The notes below the pieces were generated by a model. It made no database searches and had not been told where the DNA came from. It saw only the letters and a list, made by a program, of their open reading frames with translations. A program made the translations under genes and the position numbers. Positions 7,722 through 17,281 of a DNA stretch of 30,348 bases are shown here, in pieces. How positions within the stretch are numbered: position 1 is the stretch's first letter; every line of letters starts with the position of its first letter. This DNA comes from CBDUXT01 sp965371245 (lineage in GTDB: Bacteria; Planctomycetota; Phycisphaerae; UBA1845), in the NCBI GenBank assembly GCA_965371245.1, contig CBDUXT010000074.1, positions 1 to 30,348 on the forward strand, written 5' to 3'.

Positions 7722-8268
7722 GAACGACACCCCCTTTCTTATGTCGCAACATCACAAGCAACAAACCGATCTCCGCTACGATGAACAGGCACACGACCCA
7801 CGGGAATGGATCTGTTACCGGCTCAAGGCCGTGCATGGACGGTGGCGAGTCGGGCATATTCAAGCCAGTGAGATTGCCATCCGCCAGGGCGAGCACGTAG
7901 CGTGCCAAGCGCTGAGTGTTGACCGATGTAATCGTTCGACCCCAAGGCGGACACAGATTCGACTTGTCATGCACGGCAGAGCCCTCGCGAATCGCGGTGA
8001 TGAGGTACTCCTCACTTTCACCCAAACTCGTAAGGTCCGCCGGTTTCGACGACAGTTCAGTCGGCCAGAGTCTTCCGCCTCCCGTCCCATCCTCGCCGTG
8101 ACAATGTGCGCAATAATGTGTGTAAATAGTTTGAGGTGAGGTCAACACCCATTTGCGAGCCTGATCACGGCGGTCGATGATCTCCTGCCCACTTGCAACT
8201 TGCAACCACAACAGCGACATCCCCGCCGCAAATCCGACAATTGTAGCCGCCCTGATCCGCGTCATCAT
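7690..8268 (-). CDS. Membrane-anchored monoheme cytochrome c
   Basis: A 192-aa exported cytochrome c. A signal peptide (residues 1-28, ends VASGQ) is followed by the heme site CAHCH at 53-57 in a cytochrome c class I fold (HGEDGTGGGRLWP), then a C-terminal membrane helix (about 145-168, FPWVVCLFIVAEIGLLLVML) and a short basic tail. The ATG overlaps the previous stop (ATGATG with TGA), supporting the start at 8268. It is the last cytochrome in the run and probably an electron-carrier subunit of the same membrane complex. Confidence 0.83.
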   Translation of the reverse strand: MMTRIRAATIVGFAAGMSLLWLQVASGQEIIDRRDQARKWVLTSPQTIYTHYCAHCHGEDGTGGGRLWPTELSSKPADLTSLGESEEYLITAIREGSAVHDKSNLCPPWGRTITSVNTQRLARYVLALADGNLTGLNMPDSPPSMHGLEPVTDPFPWVVCLFIVAEIGLLLVMLRHKKGGVVRVRQDTAVCG

Positions 8269-9653
8269 TTCTTCCTCGTCGTCATGTAAGCGGCAAGGCC
8301 TCGGGCTTCGTCCTCGGATAGACCGTAGTCGGGTTCCGCCGTGTACGGGTTGATCGCGTGCGGGCTGGTGATATGGAACCAAATCGCTCCCGGTATCATG
8401 CGGTCAGCGACGAACGTGAGGTCCGGACCGACCACACCCCCAACTCCCTCGCCGGTGGTGTGGCAGGATAGACAACCTTTGGTCTGGAAGATCTCACGAC
8501 CGCGTTCAATCTCCTCTGCAGAAACGGTTCCGCCGGGGATGTCTTGGGGGATTCGAGCGTCACGGCGGCTGGTACTCAGATAGGAAGCGATAATCTTCGC
8601 TTCATCCGCAGTCAGGTTGAACTTCGGCATCTGCTGCGACAGCGGACGCACCATGTCGGGTGACTCGACGAATTGAGCGATCCACTCCTCCTTTAGCCGG
8701 CTGCCCTCGCCGGTGAGGTCCGGTGCATAGGTTCCGCCGCGCTGCTCGATCGCGTGGCAGCTCAGACATCGCAGGTCATAGGCGAGGGATTCGAAATCGC
8801 CTGTCGGTGGGGTTGGTTGCGGCTCCGGCGGGGTCAGCACTTCCGAGATGCCCTCGATGTCGTGGCAGACGACGCAGCGCGCCAATTCGATCAACTTCCT
8901 GCCGCGGGCGACGCGCTCCGGATCGTCAAGCATGTTCCAGCGATTCGGATCCTCCGCTTCCGGCTCCTCCACCGGGCGGAAGGCATCGTCGCGTAGGACG
9001 TACTCGACGAGCGCCTCGATCTCATTCTCCGAGAACCGGAAGCGCGGCATCATCGTGTCGGGGAAGTAGAGTTTCGGATCCTCGATCCATTGGTAGAACC
9101 AGTTCCGCTGGAGCTTCGGTCCGGCCCCCATGAGATCGATCCCGCCGACCCGCAAATCGACGAAGCCACCGATGCGCTCACCGCTCGGACCGTTGACCGC
9201 GTGACAGACCGAGCAGCGGGCGTTGCTCCAGACCACTTGCCCGCGATCGGCGAGTTCGAGCATGGCGTCGATCTCGTCATCGTTCATCTCCTCGAATCCC
9301 TTGTTCGCCCACGCGGGCCATTCACGCGCGAGCAAGTCGGGGGCGGCGATGCTCTTGAGGTAAGCGATGATATCGATGACCTCCTCCTCCTCAAGCTTCA
9401 AGTCGGGCATGCGAGCGGCGGGATGATTCTTTGGATCTCCGATCTTGACCAGGAACCAGGAGGGGTTTCTGATCTTGTGAAAGACGTTCGTGAGAGGTGG
9501 ACCGTTCTTCAGGCGTTCGTAGGCGTTAAACAGCGGCGGCGAAGCCGCATTAGACCCGCTGCGCGGAGGGGGCTCCTGTCCCAAGGTCACACAAGAGCCA
9601 CAGGCACTCAACAGGACCGTTACGACCTTCGCCAACTTCAACGTCCTGATCAT
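8265..9653 (-). CDS. Tetraheme cytochrome c lipoprotein
   Basis: A 462-aa protein with four c-type heme sites: CSVCH 147-151, CVVCH 260-264, CLSCH 296-300 and CLSCH 394-398. An LSAC lipobox puts the lipid-modified cysteine at residue 18. Residues about 40-105 look like a fifth cytochrome c unit that has lost its heme motif (PSWFLVKIGDP, ARMPDLKLEEEEV, IIAYLKS). The start at 9653 is preferred because its ATG overlaps the previous TGA and GAGG lies seven bases upstream; an in-frame ATG at 9674 is the alternative. It likely works as an electron wire at the periplasmic face of the bd-like subunit. Confidence 0.85.
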   Translation of the reverse strand: MIRTLKLAKVVTVLLSACGSCVTLGQEPPPRSGSNAASPPLFNAYERLKNGPPLTNVFHKIRNPSWFLVKIGDPKNHPAARMPDLKLEEEEVIDIIAYLKSIAAPDLLAREWPAWANKGFEEMNDDEIDAMLELADRGQVVWSNARCSVCHAVNGPSGERIGGFVDLRVGGIDLMGAGPKLQRNWFYQWIEDPKLYFPDTMMPRFRFSENEIEALVEYVLRDDAFRPVEEPEAEDPNRWNMLDDPERVARGRKLIELARCVVCHDIEGISEVLTPPEPQPTPPTGDFESLAYDLRCLSCHAIEQRGGTYAPDLTGEGSRLKEEWIAQFVESPDMVRPLSQQMPKFNLTADEAKIIASYLSTSRRDARIPQDIPGGTVSAEEIERGREIFQTKGCLSCHTTGEGVGGVVGPDLTFVADRMIPGAIWFHITSPHAINPYTAEPDYGLSEDEARGLAAYMTTRKK

Positions 9654-11197
9654 CTGATCCTCGAGAGAATCCAAACCTCGATGATGACGGCACCGAGGAG
9701 GTACGCCAATGCCACCAGCCAGGGCCTGACCGACTCCGGCCGCTCAAGCGCCACGAAGAGCCAGGTGGATATGGCCCGAACGTTATCCGTCTCTGCGTTG
9801 GCGCCGTCGCGCAACGAGAAGAGAACCGGAACAAACTTGCCCCTTTCAAATCCGGGCTCGCCGTCGAGCGGGCCCCGGAAGATCACTTGCCAGCGTCCCT
9901 CCTTCCACATCGACACAACCTGGAACCCGGCGCGGCCAACGTCAATCCGTTCGCTTCCGACCGCCGTCCACGTCTCGGCCGTGTCACTGCCCTCGGCTCC
10001 GGTCCGCACTGCGGACCCTACGACGGCGCTCCTTGCCTGCCAGTGCCAGACGACAACAGGTCGGTCGGCGTCACCGAACAGCAGGTATGGCTTGCTGCCT
10101 TCCTGCGCCGCGAACTGAAGCAGTGCCGAATCCGGAGCTATGGTACCGGTACTCTCCGCGGCGCCGCCGGCGGCAAAGTTTCCCGGCCCGGTGGGATCGC
10201 TCCATTCGAGCAGAAATGCGATTTCCACTCCATTCCAGAGAGACCGGACGGTCAACGATCCGGCAGTGGGAGTCAACCATCGTAGCGGCGGGTCCAGAAT
10301 GACTTGACCAGCCAGCGGCACCAGGACCGACTTCGCCTGAACCCATTCGGAAGCACCGGGGCCTTTCGGGATCGGTCCGTCGATCAGTGCCGCAAAGATC
10401 GCGAAGTCCTCGCTCGTGTCCGTGGGCTCCTGATCGAGCGAGGAAATGTAGTGCGCCACATCCCATCGCTCCTCATCCGTGAGCAGATCCCGGTAGGGGC
10501 CCATCGGCGTTCCGTTCAGCCCGCCGGTGATGCGCAGGTAGATGTCACTTGGCTCATGGCCGCCCTTGAAAGTCCATCCTCGCGTGAAATCTCGGGCTGC
10601 GTGGGGCCAGCCCCATTCGAAGTTAAGGGTCGTCGTGATCTGTCCATCGCCACGACCGGCTTCGCCGTGGCAGAGGAAGCATTTCGCCTTCTGGTAGATC
10701 TCTTCGCCACGTTGGGCTGATTCGCTTGGATCCAAACCCGTCGCTTGCGCTGCTGGCTCGGATGGGATGGTGATCGGCTCGGGCGTTTCGGTCTGAAAGC
10801 GGGGCGACAGTGATTTGATGTACTCGACCAGACTTCGACGCTCCGCGGAGGTCAGAACCTTTTCCCATCCCGGCATGGGGGTTCCCGGAAGACCGGTCGA
10901 GACGACGTCGAAGAGGTCTTCATCCGTCGGGAGCTGACCGTGGTGGGTCGAGCGAATCTTGTAGTCGGCGCGGACCAGATCGCGTGGCCGTGGAAACATG
11001 CCGACGGCGGAGGGGCCGTCTCCGAGACCCTCCTCACCGTGGCACCAGAAACACCGCTCCATGTAGATTTCGCGGCCCGATTCCGATCCGGCTGTTTGTG
11101 CAAGCGCAACCGTTCCCCACAAGACGAAGACCATCAACCAAGCGAGACGCAGGAGCCGCCGTGCGGAACAATCAGTCTGGAAACAAACTGGTCGCAT
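9650..11197 (-). CDS. Diheme cytochrome c with ethylbenzene-dehydrogenase-like heme b domain and C-terminal membrane anchor
   Basis: A 515-aa exported protein. After a signal segment (about 14-34) come two cytochrome c domains with CFWCH at 49-53 and CFLCH at 173-177. Residues about 260-490 form a beta-rich domain like the heme b-binding gamma subunit of ethylbenzene dehydrogenase/NxrC-type DMSO-reductase-family complexes (GVEIAFLLEWSDP, ADRPVVVWHWQA, WQVIFRGPL). One membrane helix closes the protein (about 494-512). It begins 3 bases after the preceding stop and its TGA overlaps the next ATG. Such a c/b-heme combination would connect a periplasmic oxidoreductase to the membrane complex; this is inferred from family and context. 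Confidence 0.8.
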   Translation of the reverse strand: MRPVCFQTDCSARRLLRLAWLMVFVLWGTVALAQTAGSESGREIYMERCFWCHGEEGLGDGPSAVGMFPRPRDLVRADYKIRSTHHGQLPTDEDLFDVVSTGLPGTPMPGWEKVLTSAERRSLVEYIKSLSPRFQTETPEPITIPSEPAAQATGLDPSESAQRGEEIYQKAKCFLCHGEAGRGDGQITTTLNFEWGWPHAARDFTRGWTFKGGHEPSDIYLRITGGLNGTPMGPYRDLLTDEERWDVAHYISSLDQEPTDTSEDFAIFAALIDGPIPKGPGASEWVQAKSVLVPLAGQVILDPPLRWLTPTAGSLTVRSLWNGVEIAFLLEWSDPTGPGNFAAGGAAESTGTIAPDSALLQFAAQEGSKPYLLFGDADRPVVVWHWQARSAVVGSAVRTGAEGSDTAETWTAVGSERIDVGRAGFQVVSMWKEGRWQVIFRGPLDGEPGFERGKFVPVLFSLRDGANAETDNVRAISTWLFVALERPESVRPWLVALAYLLGAVIIEVWILSRIR

Positions 11198-11200
11198 CCT

Positions 11201-11947
11201 TTACTCTCTCTTGGCCGGCTTTACGCCCGCGTTCGTGTACTCGAACATGATGATCTTCCATATCTGGTCGTCGGTCAGGACGCCGTCCCAGACGGGCATG
11301 GCGGAGCGATACTCGATGGAACCTTTGGGCACCCCTGGGCCACCCTCCTTGATCCGCCAGTAAAGGTAGTTCTCGTCGAGCTGCGCGATGGTTCCCGAGT
11401 CACGGAAGTCGGCCGGCTTGGGCTGTAGGGCACGAGCGAACAAACCGTCACCGTCCTGGGCATCTCCATGACACATGGCGCAATTCTGGGTGTACAGAAT
11501 CCCGCCCTCGCGGATGTTCTCTTCCGACCAGGGAAGCGGATTCTCGACCGTCACGTACTTGTTCGGCAGGTCGAAATGAATCCCGGGCGGATCCGCGGGC
11601 GGATCCGGCTGTGCGGCGGAACCGACGTAACCGCGCCATCCGGCAACCAGCGGCACCACGATCAGCACCGCGGCGCGGGCGGTCCGTCGTTGCGTGGAAG
11701 GAACACCTCGATTTCCGAGGAACTGGGCGACGGGCTCCACGCAGTTCTTCCATCGCTCTTCCTCAGCCGACAGGTACACCAGAATTCCAATCGCCGCCAT
11801 CGCGGTGTACATGAACACCAGGCTGGACGGCAGCGGTGCCGCCGTATCCGTCAGGAGCCCGGTGATCGGGGCAATGCCATACTCGAAGAACAGGTAAAGC
11901 GTGCCCAGGATCAGAAGAGCCCAAACGGCTGACGAAACTCGCCTCAT
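11201..11947 (-). CDS. Membrane-bound monoheme cytochrome c
   Basis: A 248-aa protein with three N-terminal hydrophobic segments (about 8-33, 42-60 and 91-104) followed by a periplasmic cytochrome c domain with heme site CAMCH at 156-160 and a GVLTDDQIWKII end typical of class I cytochromes. Its ATG overlaps the upstream TGA (ATGA). Its partners are the dihaem cytochrome upstream and the c/b-heme protein downstream. It is probably an integral subunit of the complex built on the bd-like protein. Confidence 0.82.
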   Translation of the reverse strand: MRRVSSAVWALLILGTLYLFFEYGIAPITGLLTDTAAPLPSSLVFMYTAMAAIGILVYLSAEEERWKNCVEPVAQFLGNRGVPSTQRRTARAAVLIVVPLVAGWRGYVGSAAQPDPPADPPGIHFDLPNKYVTVENPLPWSEENIREGGILYTQNCAMCHGDAQDGDGLFARALQPKPADFRDSGTIAQLDENYLYWRIKEGGPGVPKGSIEYRSAMPVWDGVLTDDQIWKIIMFEYTNAGVKPAKRE

Positions 11948-13095
11948 TTCTTCTCTCCCTTCTGGGCCACCAAATACGCGAGAAGGTCATAGGTCTCACG
12001 CGGCGTGACCAACTCCGCGAAGTTCGCGGGCATGGGCGACATGGGAAGGTTGACGAACTCGATCCCCTCGGAGGGAATCCGCTTTTGGATCCACTTCCCC
12101 TCGTCCAGAATCAACAGCGTCACGCCGGTCTCTTTGTCTCCCTCGACGTACTCTCCGCAAATGGCCTCGAACTCGTCATCCACCTCCACGCCCACGATCG
12201 TGTCTCCGACGTAGGACGCTTCGCCGAGATGGACTTCCCGCTCCACCGTCTCGTCACCTTCGAGGATGGCCAGTTTGACCTTTGTCGGATGCTCCTTGTT
12301 GGGAATCCACGCGATGGTGGTTCCGCGGACGGGCGTTTCGTCCTCGTCCTCCCAGATGACGATCGTTTCCGTATAGCCCTTCACGATCACCTCGCTGGGA
12401 GACATGAGCGATTCAAGCATGTACCGCGTGGTCTGCGAGGCGCCGATCGCGGTCAGCTCCGGTCCGACCTCGCGACCATCGCTGCCAATGATGTGACACT
12501 GGTTGCAGGACTGTTTCTGGAAGACGTCGTGTCCGCGGCGAGCATCCCCCGCAAGAACCGGCAGTTCATCTTGCTCCTCAAGGGTTCCGGGTGTTCGCAG
12601 GCCCTTGCGCCAGGGATCCTGCGCGGTCTTCAACGCATCGATGAATTCGGCGTCCGTATTACCTCCCATCGTGTGGAGGAACGACAGGACGGCGAGAATC
12701 TCATCATGGGACAGGGCGATCGGCGGTTTGTTCACCGGGGTCATCTGCTTGGCCGGGTAACCGGAAACGACAAAGGCATTCGGGTCGTACACGGACTCCA
12801 CCAGGTAGTCCGCAGCGCTGTACCCCGGCTTCTGCTGCGCAGCCCGCTCGCCCAATCCTTCCTGGTTCGGGCAGCGGGCTTTGGGATCTTCCCCGAGCGA
12901 GTGGCAGGTCAGACATTGCGAGCGATCGCTCATGAAAAGCCGCTTCCCGGCCGCGACCAGATCCTCGGGTGAGTCGCCGATCTCAGTCTCTTCCGTCACG
13001 GGCTGACTCTTGATCTGCGGGACCACCTGACAGAGGTAGACAAACCCGAGCGAGATTGCGGCAACGAATACAACCACCCTGACCGAATTCGTCAC
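11944..13095 (-). CDS. Diheme cytochrome c with PVC-type heme-binding extension
   Basis: A 383-aa protein, anchored or secreted by an N-terminal hydrophobic segment (residues 6-24), with heme sites CLTCH at 61-65 and CNQCH at 197-201. The part after the second heme (GPELTAIGASQTTRYMLESL, then GYTETIVIW) resembles the putative heme-binding domain described from Pirellula and Verrucomicrobium. An acidic beta-rich insert (about 230-345) precedes the C-terminal LLAYLVAQK helix. The start is GTG at 13095, overlapping the bd-like stop (GTGA), with GGAGG nine bases upstream; an open extension to 13356 only runs through the upstream gene. Confidence 0.82.
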   Translation of the reverse strand: MTNSVRVVVFVAAISLGFVYLCQVVPQIKSQPVTEETEIGDSPEDLVAAGKRLFMSDRSQCLTCHSLGEDPKARCPNQEGLGERAAQQKPGYSAADYLVESVYDPNAFVVSGYPAKQMTPVNKPPIALSHDEILAVLSFLHTMGGNTDAEFIDALKTAQDPWRKGLRTPGTLEEQDELPVLAGDARRGHDVFQKQSCNQCHIIGSDGREVGPELTAIGASQTTRYMLESLMSPSEVIVKGYTETIVIWEDEDETPVRGTTIAWIPNKEHPTKVKLAILEGDETVEREVHLGEASYVGDTIVGVEVDDEFEAICGEYVEGDKETGVTLLILDEGKWIQKRIPSEGIEFVNLPMSPMPANFAELVTPRETYDLLAYLVAQKGEKK

Positions 13096-15149
13096 GTCGT
13101 TTCCTCCTTCCGCATTCCGAACCGGAAGATGATGAACAGCAGCGCAAAGAAGATCAGTGTTGTGGCGGTGATGACGATGGCGGCGTATCCCATGGTCGGG
13201 GTATACGACTCGGGGGAGGTATCCTTCACGACGCCGTACACATGCCAGTTCTGACGGATTCCGGAGCGGACAAAGCCCATCAAGCCGATGGTGAGCGTGA
13301 ACACGACGGCCAGACCCACGAGCACATACTGCGAGCGCTGCGGCATCCGTCCCCACTCGACCTGACCCAGGGACTTTGCTCCGAAAAACAGGAAGAGGTC
13401 AAGCGCCGTCACGGCGAGCATGGCAAAAATCACCGCCATCACCTGATAGACGGAGTAGCCGATTCGTACTTCGGCATCGACAAAGTACCCTTTAACCCCG
13501 TAGAAGATCACGACGGACGCCGCCATCACCAGGATCACCCACTGCAGGAGACCTCCGATTCGTCCGCGAATAACCAGCATGTCCAGGAGCGCCAGCGCGA
13601 GAAACACTCCGAAGATCACGGCGATGACGCGGAACCCACCGGCGTGGTGGATGCCGGGTGTCCGGCTGAGCTTCTCAAGTTCTGCTTCCTTGCGTCCGAG
13701 ATCCTTCAGACCGTCCATGACGGAACCGATCGGCTCATCCGTGGACAGAAGTGACGCCCGGAGCGTGTCCACCTCGCCCTGTAGGACAGTCATCCGCTCT
13801 TCGGCCTTCGCACCCTCGCCGAGGAATCCGTTCACCCCGCAAAAGAGAATCGGGAAGAGCGACAGGACCATCATGAACAGAGGCGCCCCCATCCCACCCG
13901 CGGGGCGGACCGCCGCCCGTTCCTTGTTGGCCCGGCGATAAAAGACAAACGACAAGAAGGTCGTGAGAATGACGAGGTTCACCACGGTGTTCTTCGCGCT
14001 CATAACACCCAAGACGCCGAGCAGCGGATGGTGTGCTCCGCCCATCCGGCGCGCCTCCGCAAGCGAAGCCACCAGCGTGTGCGGCGTCATCCACACGGCC
14101 ATCGACAGAAAGAGGAGTATCTCCATTCCCAGCACGTACTTGTAGTACCGTTGACCACCCGGTATTCGCCCGAGACCAAGCCACATGTAGTAATTCGCAC
14201 TGATGAACAGCGCCGCGATCAGGACGGCCTGGATGATGAACAGCCACGAAAACGCTCCGCCCATCAGACTGGTACCCATCTGGGCGCTGTACGCATAGAT
14301 TTCCTTACCCAGCCAGTATCCTGCGAACGGAAGTGGAATCAGCGCCCACAGCGCGACGAAGTTGCCGACATAGCCCATCCAATCGTAATGGGCACGCTCC
14401 TCATCGGATTTTGCGGACAGGAACCGGATCGCGCCGTAGGCCGCCGCGATGGAGCCGCCGAAAGCCACGTTCGCGATGATTCGATGGATGTTGATCGGCC
14501 ACCAGAGCGGATTCTGAATCGCCTCGGCGAGCGACACGAGTTGACCGTCTTCGGCAAGGCCGCCCGGACTCATCATGAACGTCGTCCAAGCGTTGGCGAT
14601 ACACATCATCACCGTACCAACGACGTTCAGTGCTACGACGACGGCAATATGCAGCCACTTTAGGCGCCCTTTCATGGCGTCCCACGCATAGTAGTAGACT
14701 ACCAGAAGGACGCCGTCCACGATGATCGCGGCCGCGTAAGGAAGGAATGTCGGCGAGAAGATCTTGCCGAGGTAGGTCATAAACTTCGGATAGAAAAAGA
14801 TCAGCGCCGTGAGCCCGAGCACACCGAGAACCGCCGTCGCGGTGAACGCCAGCGCCAGCAGTCGGGTGAACTCCCACGCCAGCCGGTCGTATCTCTCGTC
14901 TTTGGTGGCGACCCCGACGATCTCGACGATCATGGCGAACATGGGGACCCCCAGGACGAACGCCGCGAACATCAGGTGCAGTTCCATGACCACCCACACC
15001 ACCGTGCGGGAGTCAAGAATCGGGGAGGTTCCGTAGTCGCCACCGATCCGTGGAAGCACGACAAGCAGAAGTACCGCGGCGAGGCCCAGCAGGGCGCCGA
15101 CCTTCGCAAGGGAGGTAAAGATATGATGTCTAATGTGTCCGGCGTTCAC
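13092..15149 (-). CDS. Large cytochrome bd-like quinol oxidase subunit I homologue
   Basis: A 685-aa polytopic membrane protein with about fifteen hydrophobic helices. Its first half resembles subunit I of cytochrome bd oxidases: ELHLMFAAFVLGVPMF with H58 near the first heme-ligand position, and PINIHRIIANVAFGG around the second. It lacks an obvious CydA quinol loop and no CydB partner is present. A short coiled-coil linker (about residues 450-500) leads to a second membrane half (IFGVFLALALLDMLVI onwards). Such long bd-like proteins next to many cytochromes c are known from Nitrospira- and anammox-type genomes. The start is GTG (15149) behind GAGG. It heads five overlapping cytochrome genes. 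Oxygen reduction, quinone-cytochrome transfer or another role cannot be told from sequence alone. Confidence 0.75.
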   Translation of the reverse strand: MNAGHIRHHIFTSLAKVGALLGLAAVLLLVVLPRIGGDYGTSPILDSRTVVWVVMELHLMFAAFVLGVPMFAMIVEIVGVATKDERYDRLAWEFTRLLALAFTATAVLGVLGLTALIFFYPKFMTYLGKIFSPTFLPYAAAIIVDGVLLVVYYYAWDAMKGRLKWLHIAVVVALNVVGTVMMCIANAWTTFMMSPGGLAEDGQLVSLAEAIQNPLWWPINIHRIIANVAFGGSIAAAYGAIRFLSAKSDEERAHYDWMGYVGNFVALWALIPLPFAGYWLGKEIYAYSAQMGTSLMGGAFSWLFIIQAVLIAALFISANYYMWLGLGRIPGGQRYYKYVLGMEILLFLSMAVWMTPHTLVASLAEARRMGGAHHPLLGVLGVMSAKNTVVNLVILTTFLSFVFYRRANKERAAVRPAGGMGAPLFMMVLSLFPILFCGVNGFLGEGAKAEERMTVLQGEVDTLRASLLSTDEPIGSVMDGLKDLGRKEAELEKLSRTPGIHHAGGFRVIAVIFGVFLALALLDMLVIRGRIGGLLQWVILVMAASVVIFYGVKGYFVDAEVRIGYSVYQVMAVIFAMLAVTALDLFLFFGAKSLGQVEWGRMPQRSQYVLVGLAVVFTLTIGLMGFVRSGIRQNWHVYGVVKDTSPESYTPTMGYAAIVITATTLIFFALLFIIFRFGMRKEETT

Positions 15150-15190
15150 ATCACCTCAAAAGCTTCAGTATTTGTGGTGTTTCTGCTACG

Positions 15191-17269
15191 CTACGGGCGT
15201 GCTGATCGAAGAGCGACACTCTCTTTCGAATCCGTCGGCGTTTCGATTTCCACCTTGGCGGCGTAAACCGGAGCAATGCCGTGCTTCCCGCCGGCAAATT
15301 CCATGCGCGGGATGCCGTCGCCATCTCCGTCCTTCTTGGTGAAGTCGCGCTCTCCGGTTTCCTCGTATTCCGCCTGTTGGATGCCGCTGCCGTTCACACC
15401 TTGCACAAAGAAGCGCTTGAAGCGGTCGATGTCTCGTTGTTCTTTGGTTATCAGAATCATCTCACGCATGGCGCCCAGCGCGGCACCAAGATTCATGGGC
15501 GTGTAAATGGTGCGCTCGGCCCCGACCGAAGAGCGATAGATCCCAATGGCAGGTACCCAGAGATCCTCGTTCATGAATGCGAAGCACGACGTTGCGGCAG
15601 TGAGATATTTCTCGTCGTGGAGTTCCTTAAAGACTTCGAGCAAGCCACGAACGGCGAATCCTTGCGCCAACAACGTCGGTGTGGTGTGCAGCACGGGCTC
15701 TTGCCGAACGTGATCGTAGCCGTCGGCCACATGACCGTCCGACGCCTGCATCCGGTTCATCAGAAGGTCAGCCAGCTCGCGCAGCAACTCCTCGGACCTG
15801 GCGATGTTCTCTTCATCGACATGGACTCGTCGATGATAGTTCGCCAGCGCCATCAGCGACATCCCGAGATCCATTGTGGAAATCGTGTGGCCCGCACCGT
15901 CCGTTGGGCTCCACGAAGATACCCATTGACCGCTGGGGCCACGATGCTGGTACTGCATGTTGGCGAGCACCAGATTGGCCAAGCCGTGGGCCAGAACAGC
16001 GTACTTCTGCTCCATGATGGAGCCGTCGTAAGGTGGTCTCGCCCCGAACACGCGGTTCCAGTTGTCCTCCACGGTCGGGTCGGCGTAGTAGTAGAATTCC
16101 GTCAATCCCCAGAGCAGCGACGCCTGGTCAAACAGTTGGCTGGTGGCATCTTTCACGGAAAACTCTTCCGCACGCGGGGCCATATCGCCGACGTATCTCA
16201 GCCGAACCGCGATCCGGTGCGGGAAATACAGAAGGTTTTCCTCGGGATCGTATTGAGCCGGATTGATTCCCGTGAGCCGCTCTCCATCAAAAAGCATTGC
16301 GGCCTTCAGCATCAGCATCTTGGAAACCGCACCAAGCGTAAGCATGGACCCGCGAAATCCCTCCTCGGTATTGTTTCCAAGATACTGACCGCCGTGGTGA
16401 TGCGAGCGAAAGAAGTATTCGCACCAGAGTATCTGCTTCATCAGGGTTTGACCTTCGGCGCCCAGATCAATCTCATGCTCCATCTTGTCGTGGTCCCAGC
16501 GCAGAGTCAGGAAGTTCTCACGGTAGTTGATGCGGTACTTCCACATTTCGTTGGGCTCCTCGCCCATCCCACTGGGTGGCGGTTGGTAGTCGGAACCATA
16601 GAAGCGACGGAGTTGCTCGGCCTTGAATTGGTTGTCGATCGATTCAAAGCGCGTGCCCTTGTCTACCTTCAACGGGTAGTAGGGATCGCCGGAAGCAAAG
16701 TGAAGCATGCAGGGAGAGGCATCCTCAAATCGTCGGGGGTAGCCTGTCAGGGAAAGGTAAGTGGGAACGATCCGTTGCAACAACTCGGTCTTGTTGGAGA
16801 CGACGCGCTCGCCGCGGAATCGATTCACCGCCCCGATCCCCACGCGCATCGCCTTTCCGCTCACGTACGGACCGTGCACCAGGTGTATGCCAAGTCGGCT
16901 CTCAGCAACGAGCGCCGACAGGTTATAGCGACTGTACCAGTAGGATTCCACTGCGGTAATGTGTTGAAAGTCAGTGTCTTCCATGATCGGAAGTCCGACT
17001 CTGAAGGCTTCCTGGAGAAAGGGATCCCCGCCGATGTTCATCTCGTTCGCCAGATACATGGCCTCTTTGGTCCGGAATCGGCGATCCAGGACACGAGCCC
17101 GCAACGGTGAACGAAGCGTAGAGTAGGTCGGCTGGGCCGCTCCGTACACGGAAAAGTCACCCTGGTCTTCGAGCGGCGCTGTTGTTTGGATCGCATCGTC
17201 CCTGATTTGCGAGCATCCCAGCAGAGCAAGTGACACCGCCGCCGAAGTCATCAATCGTGTGAGGCGCAT
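15191..17269 (-). CDS. Large lipoprotein of unknown function
   Basis: A 692-aa lipoprotein with lipobox LLGC (Cys19). I do not recognise the family. The body is rich in long helices and aromatic residues (EYFFRSHHHGGQYLG, LLWGLTEFYYYADP, TISTMDLGMSLMALANYHRR), which suggests an alpha/alpha-barrel of six-hairpin type, but no catalytic signature is certain. Near the C-terminus KKDGDGDGIPRMEF looks like a calcium-binding DxDxDG loop. GGAG lies nine bases before the ATG. It sits 12 bases after the outer-membrane protein gene and 41 bases before the bd-like gene, so it is very likely co-transcribed and may be a surface or periplasmic partner of the electron-transfer complex. Confidence 0.75.
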   Translation of the reverse strand: MRLTRLMTSAAVSLALLGCSQIRDDAIQTTAPLEDQGDFSVYGAAQPTYSTLRSPLRARVLDRRFRTKEAMYLANEMNIGGDPFLQEAFRVGLPIMEDTDFQHITAVESYWYSRYNLSALVAESRLGIHLVHGPYVSGKAMRVGIGAVNRFRGERVVSNKTELLQRIVPTYLSLTGYPRRFEDASPCMLHFASGDPYYPLKVDKGTRFESIDNQFKAEQLRRFYGSDYQPPPSGMGEEPNEMWKYRINYRENFLTLRWDHDKMEHEIDLGAEGQTLMKQILWCEYFFRSHHHGGQYLGNNTEEGFRGSMLTLGAVSKMLMLKAAMLFDGERLTGINPAQYDPEENLLYFPHRIAVRLRYVGDMAPRAEEFSVKDATSQLFDQASLLWGLTEFYYYADPTVEDNWNRVFGARPPYDGSIMEQKYAVLAHGLANLVLANMQYQHRGPSGQWVSSWSPTDGAGHTISTMDLGMSLMALANYHRRVHVDEENIARSEELLRELADLLMNRMQASDGHVADGYDHVRQEPVLHTTPTLLAQGFAVRGLLEVFKELHDEKYLTAATSCFAFMNEDLWVPAIGIYRSSVGAERTIYTPMNLGAALGAMREMILITKEQRDIDRFKRFFVQGVNGSGIQQAEYEETGERDFTKKDGDGDGIPRMEFAGGKHGIAPVYAAKVEIETPTDSKESVALRSARP

Positions 17270-17281
17270 GAGAAGTATCTC

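Noticed and set aside
12085..12972. 295-codon open frame on the plus strand
   Set aside because: Antisense to the diheme cytochrome c gene whose CxxCH motifs and overlaps are unambiguous.
15281..17110. 609-codon open frame on the plus strand
   Set aside because: It lies entirely antisense to the lipoprotein gene, has no ribosome site or known motif, and reflects the GC-rich codon pattern of the real gene.
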